The translations under genes were made by a program, and so were the position numbers. Positions 57,345 to 64,000 of a stretch of 64,000 nt of DNA are shown here, in pieces. The stretch is from contig CM068824.1 in assembly GCA_028554795.2 (NCBI GenBank), positions 157,340,789 through 157,404,788 of the forward strand. The letters run 5' to 3'. Below the pieces are notes generated by a model, which had not been told where the DNA came from, did not search any database, and saw nothing but the letters and a program-made list of their open reading frames with translations. This DNA is from Sinohyriopsis cumingii (lineage: Eukaryota > Mollusca > Bivalvia > Unionida > Unionidae). Every line of letters begins with the position of its first letter. The first letter of the stretch is position 1.

Positions 57345-58480
57345 TTAGTTATGAGGGGCTATCGTAGTCAGTGAACCGGTGGTAATCCACGAGATGAATT
57401 TTTCAGGATAGAAAAACCACTTGACGAGCGACTTTTTCCTTTCAGTGGAAATGACTTTGATGGCGTTGGGGACTGGAATCGCTTTTTGAAAGGTATCGAC
57501 GACGAAGACTTCTTCCGTCCAGTTAGGAATGTATCCTTTCAAGGAGGTTGATTTTTGTCTCCTAATTCTAACGCGATTCCCTACTTTGAATTGGATCTAA
57601 AAAATAAGAGCTCTGCGACCTGTTGATTTTAATTTTTGAAGGAGGCTTCTGCTGGAGTCATTCGACTGCTTCGAAGCCAGGTATGATTGTAGTGGTCAAA
57701 TCGGTCTGGAAGAAATACTAGGTATCGGTTAGTATCTTCGCTAGTAAAGTTTTCCGCGTGCGATTTTTGAGAGTCCGGTTAAATCGCTCGATGACAGATG
57801 CCATGAAAGGATGATGAGTGCTGTATAGAGTGATGTTATCTGTTTTGAAGCCAGTCTGATACGATTTTGTTATAAAATTCACTTCCATGATCTACCCAGA
57901 GCTTATGTGGCTTTCTTTCTTCTGTTTTTACTAAATGACCCTACGATTTAAGCTTAGTTTTGTTTTGAGAAGAATGACCCAAGTATATTTACTGACGACA
58001 TCAATGACCGTCATGAGATAATGGAAAGGATCGTTGTAGGCGCTGTAATCCCTCATATCGACGAGATCTGCTGACCATATTTGTCTACGTCCAAAGCGAA
58101 GACTCTGAGGCATGGAAAATGCTTGCATGCGGCTTTATGTAGTTCATTTGCGAGATCTGCTGACATGTCTAGTGTACAACGTGCATCCGCGCCTCGTGTA
58201 TGTTTATTGCCAATGATGCCTCGCAGGATGGAGCGGTCTACACGTTCTCTGAAATGTTTAGGCTTGAGTTATGTTAAGTTCCTCAGCATGACTCGATCGC
58301 ATCAAGCTTTATCATCTGGATGATCTCTGTAATAAATATCGTGGCGCATCGTGATAAAAGCGATACCGTTGCAGGGCTCTTGACATAGAAGAGGTTGATT
58401 GTTTTCATCCAGTTGTTGATCTACGTGGTTCCATGGTACTGTGTATTAAAGTCTTGGCAAAATCCATCCGCCTGGAGGTC
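57345..58480 (-). pseudogene. Polinton integrase (retroviral-like) remnant
   Basis: Pieces in order on the minus strand: an N-terminal IYYRDHPDD (about 58340); LANELHKAACKHFP (about 58150); the catalytic-core DLVDMRDYSAYNDPF and LMTVIDVVSKYTWVI (58080-57960), with the first Asp of the DDE triad in 'ADLVDM'; KLWVDHGSEFYNK (about 57900), with the second Asp; then the C-terminal GYIPNWTEEVFVVD (about 57530), the chromo/SH3-like end typical of Polinton integrases. Several frameshifts and stops separate the pieces. It would insert the element DNA. Confidence 0.85.
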
Positions 58481-58799
58481 TGGGAAGTTTTCTGATAGCG
58501 TGGACATCCTAAAATTTGTTGTTTTCTGAATGCTTTAAATCTCTCACGCATATATCTATTCACAACTCATATCGATTTCATAATTTCTGCAATGATGTGT
58601 GTTTTATACAGATCCATCTACATTTTAGTGTAGTCCAGCTCATGTTGCTTGATGAAATGTGATTTTTGCATCCTCAGACAGCACACCTAGATTGGTTCAT
58701 GAGTCGTTTATTTTTAGAGACCACCTGAATGGGGTCTACACTCTTTGTCCTGGCTTTACACTTAAAACACCGCGAGCCCATTGAGCTATATACATTATG

Positions 58800-59130
58800 C
58801 TAAACATGTTTACGATCTAAAAGTGTTTTGATGGGGTGTTCCTTGCTATCGGCTCTGGATGTATTCAACGCAGTACCACCCACAGGTGCTATCTTCAGCG
58901 TATTGAAGCTGTAAAGAGTTATAGACAGCTCCATTATGAGCTGTGTGCGACATCATCAGGAGGAAGTAATTCATACGAATCGAAATAATCAATTTTGTCG
59001 GAATTAGGATCATTCACGATGGCGAATAAGTGCGTTCCATGACCATCGTGATCATTTTGGAGGTTCACCACGCAGCACTTGTCAGACCTGATATGTTCTG
59101 AAATTTGACCTTTTGAGGAGACCGCTCAAA
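58800..59130 (-). pseudogene. Adenain-like cysteine protease (Polinton PRO) remnant
   Basis: CCVVNLQNDHDGHGTHLFAI (about 59075) carries the catalytic His of the GTHW-type motif, IDYFDSYELLPPDD the Asp region, and, in another frame, YNSLQLQYAEDSTCGWYC the Gln and catalytic Cys (58870-58884). A stop and a frameshift lie between. Capsid-maturation protease of the adenain/ULP fold; its place next to the integrase fits a Polinton. Confidence 0.8.
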
Positions 59131-59644
59131 TAGAGACAGATTTTAAGAGATATTCGAGATCAAAGTTGTTTGATACTTTTTTTCTCATTCCATTGTCTCG
59201 GGTGGTTCCTGTCAGCTGGATGCTTTATTAATAATAAGCAATTCTATCACGTCCGATGATACCTTATGCTTTCATTCGTATGGAAACAGGTCTTTTATGA
59301 GGTGCAGCCTCAGAGATAATTTTTTCTGCTGTGGGAACATCATAATATCGATTGCAATGTTCGACATGGTGCGTTATTTTCTTCGTTTGGTCACGGGAGC
59401 TCGTTTTCGTCGCACATCGTTTCCTAAGGTCGCTCTCAGAGTAACGCCGGTGATGGTTCCCGTGGCTTCAGTGGGTTCTATGGTGTCAGGACGTTAACAA
59501 ATAATTTGGGAGCCATGGTTTTAATGAAGAGAATTATAGCGGTAGCAATCAAGCCTCCATCACGTCGCATGGTGTGGAAAACAAGGATATTCATTTTTCC
59601 GTTAAGGACATCCAGCGTGATGAACATGCACATTCAATTCTTAA
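59131..59644. other. Unassigned part of the Polinton block
   Basis: Only short frames; nothing recognised. A packaging ATPase might be expected near the protease, but no P-loop was found. Confidence 0.35.
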
Positions 59645-59998
59645 ATGAAACCTGCCACAACTCGAAATACTGCTGCAGAGTTTAGTCGACTCGTAATGAT
59701 CATCGACTTTAACCACAACGACAAAAACTTACCTGCAGAGAAACGTCAAGAATTAAAATCGTACTATCGCTATTATCATCGACGAGCATATCTCTACGAA
59801 CATACGTACGGACGTTACAAATGCATCTTAAGAGTCATTGAGGATTATTTGATTATTGTGACATCGACAGGAGTCATTTGAACGTGTGCGCTAGCCAATC
59901 CGATGATGTTGATTTTATTAGGAGCTCTACTAGCAATGCAGATAATGATGAAACGTCAAGAGCCACGCTTGCAGGCCAAACAGAATATCACCAAATAA
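59645..59998 (+). pseudogene. Unassigned Polinton small gene
   Basis: ATG 59645 (MKPATTRNTAAEFSRLV) runs 78 codons to TGA 59879, ending RVIEDYLIIVTSTGVI. It continues in frame past the stop as a hydrophobic stretch (LILLGALLAMQIM) and a Lys/Arg/Gln end. A basic helical body followed by a hydrophobic helix is seen; function unknown. Confidence 0.4.
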
Positions 59999-60019
59999 GC
60001 CATACTGACCTAATAGAAA

Positions 60020-60469
60020 ATGCTTAACAAACTTCGATTGTTTCTGCGTGGAGCTCCATTTGATATAGCGTTACTGATCCGCGAAATGAGAACCATGGAC
60101 GACATCATCGTGAACATGGTAGACAATCATTTCTCAACTCTTAGCCTATTTGAAAAAAAAATATATGATCAAAAACATAGACAGAATGTCTGACGAAGAG
60201 GCTTTTGTGACAGACATGATCTTGCACCAGCCTGAAAAAGCCAACGCCACAATCTTGCGAAATCGCGTAGCCGTGAATCTAGAACTGATGCTGACCAAAG
60301 TACAAGGAGCATCGCGTGGACAGGCTATACTGACGCCTGTGAAGAGGGTGGAATTGGCGCACGGTGGTGTGGTCAACATCTACTACGATGAAAATCTGAT
60401 CCGACAACACTATATGCGATGTATGAGAGAACATCAAGTTAACAAAGATTTTAAAATTATTTTAATATA
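60020..60469 (+). pseudogene. Unassigned Polinton gene in two frames
   Basis: ATG 60020 (MLNKLRLFLRGAPFDIALLI) shifts near an A-run at 60155 into a long frame with MSDEEAFVTDMILHQPEKA and VKRVELAHGGVVNIYY, ending TAG 60468. The second frame is open for about 106 codons. It sits directly upstream of PolB. No family is recognised. Confidence 0.4.
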
Positions 60470-60979
60470 GAGCACCTCGTATTTCAAAAACCATGATGTA
60501 TGATGTAGAGATAACTCACGATTACATGAGATAGTTAACTATTCTAGTCAGCTCTACACACGGTATCTTACCTATGTCATCGTAGAAAATTGATAGGATA
60601 TCGACGACGCCATCGATAACACTTTTCATCCCAACATAGATACCAGCGTGTTTCACGCAATCACCAAAGTTTTAGGAATGGAATAAGATGTCGTGTTGCT
60701 AAGGGCGGCATAATAAAAAGAAATATACGACAATGTCAAACTCAACATAGTCTATAATAAACATGTCCTTTTCAAATACTGTATATCCTGTATGCATCAG
60801 GTTGCCGTACAGATGTGTATAATGACACAAAGAAGACGTTAAAACATGGTTTTTGACATATTTTGTTTACTAGCTGCCAAGTCTTATATTCATATTACAC
60901 AGCCGATTATCCGAGGTATCTCCGTTGAGATGAAAGACGGAATATCCAGTACGAACCACTCCCCGACGGGCTTCAAACA

Positions 60980-62880
60980 TAAAACAATGTACATCGTCAA
61001 CCTCACTCCGTAGACAAACGATGGAATAACTCGTAGTACTAAATCTCACCACGTGCCTGATTATTGTACGTACGTTCATTCCAGTTTATATCATCATCGC
61101 TGGAAGAACTCGCTCAACACTGTGCTAAGTTTATCCATCTCGAAAAGGAATTTGGACGCCAAGCCGTTCATCTAAAACAAAAAGGTATTTATCACCAGTA
61201 ATACCTCGATTTCTCTTCACGCTTCAGCGAAAAGTCGTTATCACCTCAGAAAGATTGTGATTCTCATGTCATCCTGACAGGAATCACCAATGAAGAATAT
61301 CAAGACGCGTGCAAGATATGGAACGAATTTGACTGCCACGCTCTCGGAGATTATCACGATGTTTATCTCAAAGTGGACGTGCTCGAACTTTCAGGTATTA
61401 CAGGCGCACGTGTTTGAGACACACCGGGACACTCTTGGGAGACCATGCTTAAACACACTAGTGTTAACTTAGAACTCTTCACCGATCCAAACATGTTCAT
61501 GTTCACCGAACAAATGGTGCGAGGAGGTATCTCTGTCATCAGCAAAAAATACACTGTTGCTAGCAATAAACACATGGAGCACTATGATCCGACAAAAATC
61601 ACCTGTGTACATCCTGTACCTCGACACAAAATATATGTATGAAGGGGCCATATCATAACTCCTTCCTGAGTAAGATTTTCACTGGATCAGTGAAGAACAA
61701 TACCTACAAGAATGACAGGCAGGATATCACAATTGCTACGGCTATTTCGTCGAAGCGGATCTTAATTATCCAGAGCACCTCCACGAACTTTACAACGATT
61801 AACCATTCTGCGCTGAACAAATTCTCGTCGACAACTCAATGCTCTCTCGGGAACATATGAAACAAAAGAAACGATTCGGACTCGGAGACGCTAAGATAAA
61901 AAACTCATACCCATTCATAACCTTAGAAACAACACAAAATACATTATTGACTGGTCTAACAAATGCTTAAGCATGGACTCCTACTTGAAAAAGTGCATGG
62001 TGACCTAAAGTTTTTCCAATCTCCATGGATGAATCCATACATCTATCTCAACACGACACAACGCCAAAGCCAACACAACTTTCGAAACGATTTCTTCAGG
62101 CTATAGAACAATAGAATGTTCAGAAAAACAAGTGAAAATATTAGGCATCGTAAGAAAATCGAAATCGTTAATCACGAACATCGAGGAGATTAGATCGTGC
62201 CAACGAAGATTTCATCATCATGAAATGCTTTGACGAAGAACGCATCGCCATCGAATACAGAAAATCGAATATTCTGCTGGACAAACCTATCTACGTCGGA
62301 GCAGTCGTGCTCGGTCTGTCCAAAACGCTCATGCTGGAATTTCACTACGACTTCATCAAGTGTAAGTATGGTGATAAAGCCAAACTGCGCATGACTGATA
62401 CCGACACGCTCGTGTATGAAATTCAAGCAAACGATGTCTACGCAGACATGTATCAACATCCGGAGCTCTTCGACCACAGCGATTATCCTACAGACCATCC
62501 CATCTACTGCGATGAAAAGTGGTAGGAAAATTCAAATATGAAGCTTGTGGAGTACCCATCAAGTAATTTATAGGACTTTGATCCAAAACGTACTACATTG
62601 CACGCGACGATGGTATACTCATGAAAAAAGCCAACGAAGTCAAACACACGGTCACTGCCCAAATAGCCACCAAAATAAGTATCACAAACAGTCATTACAT
62701 GGACATCTCCATTACTACTCCATGAGAATCTTTTGATGAAAATGACACTAGATCTCCACCACACTCATCAACAACAAAGGATTATGCCCCATTGATGATA
62801 AACGTTACTCAACCGATGGCATTCGTACATTTGCTCATGGTCACAAAGACATAGAAAGACAAAAAGTGAGCAAGAGCCAC
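60980..62880 (+). pseudogene. Polinton protein-primed DNA polymerase B remnant
   Basis: Pieces: VRSFQFISSSLEELAQH (about 61080, Exo II area), YHDVYLKVDVLELS (about 61360, Exo III), MVRGGISVISKKY (about 61520), motif A LYLDTKYMYEGA (about 61615), KPIYVGAVVLGLSK (about 62290), motif C in MTDTDTLVYEIQ (62390-62426; the usual DTDS has become DTDT) and the C-terminal IDDKRYSTDGIRTFAHGH (about 62793). Stops and shifts separate them. This is the typical Polinton PolB and differs clearly from the YFDTDS PolB of copies 1 and 2. Confidence 0.85.
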
Positions 62881-62900
62881 ACTAGTATAGTGTTATGGTG

Positions 62901-64000
62901 AACTAGAACCCCATGGTTTCCTAAAGAGGTTTTGTATCCGTTAAATCGAACCATAAAACACTCCTTATGGACCGGTGAGCCAAAAAACCAATTTTCCTAT
63001 ACTACATTTGTGTCTTGAATAGCTACTTGACACAAGAATTTGTCACGTGTTTCATTAGTATAGCTTGTTGCTTAATAAAGCACATTCAGCTGCAAATTAT
63101 ATTTTTCTAACAGAAGCAACAATAAATTGTGTCATATTTATATCGGTGATAGTGTATATTGGTCACTGAAAACATCGTGTTTATATGGTCGCTGAAAAAG
63201 CCAGAGCAAAATAAATTTAAATAAAATTAAGTATAAACGACAAAGAAACAATAGTGTTACTATAAAAGAGTATAAAAACGATTTAAATAAAATCCACAGT
63301 TCATTTGAAAATGACGTGATGAGGAAAGTTTCTTATGGGCAACTACGCATTTGTTTGAAGAATACGTCAGTTCTAACGGATCTCGCTTGGTAATTTAGAT
63401 AATCCATTTTATAAAGTCAGATGGTGAAACATCATCTCTCTCTGCCCATTGTCTTGTCTTGTAAAAAGTAAAAGAGTATTGTAACCCAAATTTGAAACTT
63501 TCAACTTCTTTCCTCAGCTAATGAAGACTCATTTAACTCCCACCTAATGAAATGTGTATTCAGTGTAACTAGTTTGGGCACCTGTACAGAATGATGTATC
63601 ACTATTAAACTAATCAAATAACACCTACGTGCTGTCGGCCAACTTCGCTAGCCGAAGTTCCGATATGATAACCGTACCTACACCTTGGCGGATCGAACTG
63701 ATATTTTAGTGCTTTATCCTAGTAACATGTACTGCAGTTCATCAGTTGCCTCCCTTAGTATATAATGCCATCTAACCCATGGCGTGTAACATCGGTGCCG
63801 TATATACGGGCCGAACATGGTATATACAATTAACTTAAAAAGAATACTTTGTTAAGCGATTACGTGTGTATTTGAGTGAAGGGTGTTCGTTCAAACACGG
63901 ACCGGCAGTTGAAAATTGTTTATTTTTCAATCCATTAAAGCTTTGTGCTCCCCTTATTTGAACAGATAAATTTTGATTGGATGCGGTGTTTTGCTGTTGT
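62901..64000. other. AT-rich flank
   Basis: No gene seen. A perfect short inverted repeat (AACTTCG-CTAGC-CGAAGTT) at 63641-63659. Confidence 0.4.

Larger units (their letters stand above)
53870..62900. mobile_element. Decayed Maverick/Polinton element
   Basis: A GC-richer block with three hallmark genes in pieces: integrase (minus, 57345-58480), adenain-like protease (minus, 58800-59130) and protein-primed PolB (plus, 60980-62880). All are broken many times. Fragments at 53880-56400 may be capsid genes. Terminal inverted repeats were not found and limits are set by composition. Unlike copies 1 and 2 it shows no histone-type stem-loops. Confidence 0.75.

Noticed and set aside
60870-61079. Minus-strand 69-codon frame
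   Set aside because: Antisense to the PolB Exo II area of the Polinton.

Overview
The window looks like nuclear DNA of an invertebrate, probably a mollusc. It is AT-rich, full of (TA)n and other simple repeats, and has a tRNA-derived SINE and an intron-rich receptor gene. That gene carries several fossils of large virus-like DNA elements. The species is an inference; no marker gene fixes it.

Left block (1 to about 9.3 kb, 'copy 1'): the right part of a DNA-virus-like element that runs off the left edge. Most genes read leftward. They are a 'VPYKRW' protein (partial), two related small basic proteins, a Lys/Pro-rich basic protein, an A32-type packaging ATPase (one frameshift), a 54-aa protein and a 1,357-codon family B DNA polymerase whose frame is kept but for three stops. 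A CCHC zinc-knuckle gene is divergent to PolB. A Q-rich gene and a 76-aa basic gene sit back to back. No integrase is visible. Nearly every gene has its own TATA box.

Centre (12.6-34.9 kb, + strand): nine exons of a single-pass receptor with two sushi domains, a TM helix and a tail with ITIM-like and ITAM-like tyrosine motifs. Its 12-kb intron holds a scrambled, GC-richer island (21.35-27.35 kb) and a MITE.

Second copy (about 38.0-44.34 kb, 'copy 2'): a diverged, broken relative of copy 1 in the opposite orientation. Gene order matches as far as PolB, but beyond PolB it has a BIR (IAP-like) fragment and two small tandem genes.

Most interesting signal: genes of both copies end in a perfect metazoan histone-mRNA 3' stem-loop, with histone-type flanks (CCAAA/ACCCA). 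A purine-rich GAAAAGAGA block like the U7-binding histone downstream element follows at a fixed 13 nt (11 nt in one case). Stops lie 18-30 nt before the hairpin. The divergent gene pair also has TATA, CCAAT and CRE boxes, as histone gene pairs do. This suggests a virus lineage whose non-histone mRNAs use the host's replication-dependent histone 3'-end machinery.

Right block (53.9-62.9 kb): a heavily broken Maverick/Polinton with integrase and adenain-like protease on the minus strand and protein-primed PolB on the plus strand, plus unassigned fragments and a tandemly duplicated small ORF. Between the blocks are simple repeats, an 82-bp x 6 array, a 1-kb tandem duplication with tRNA-like segments, and otherwise featureless AT-rich sequence.
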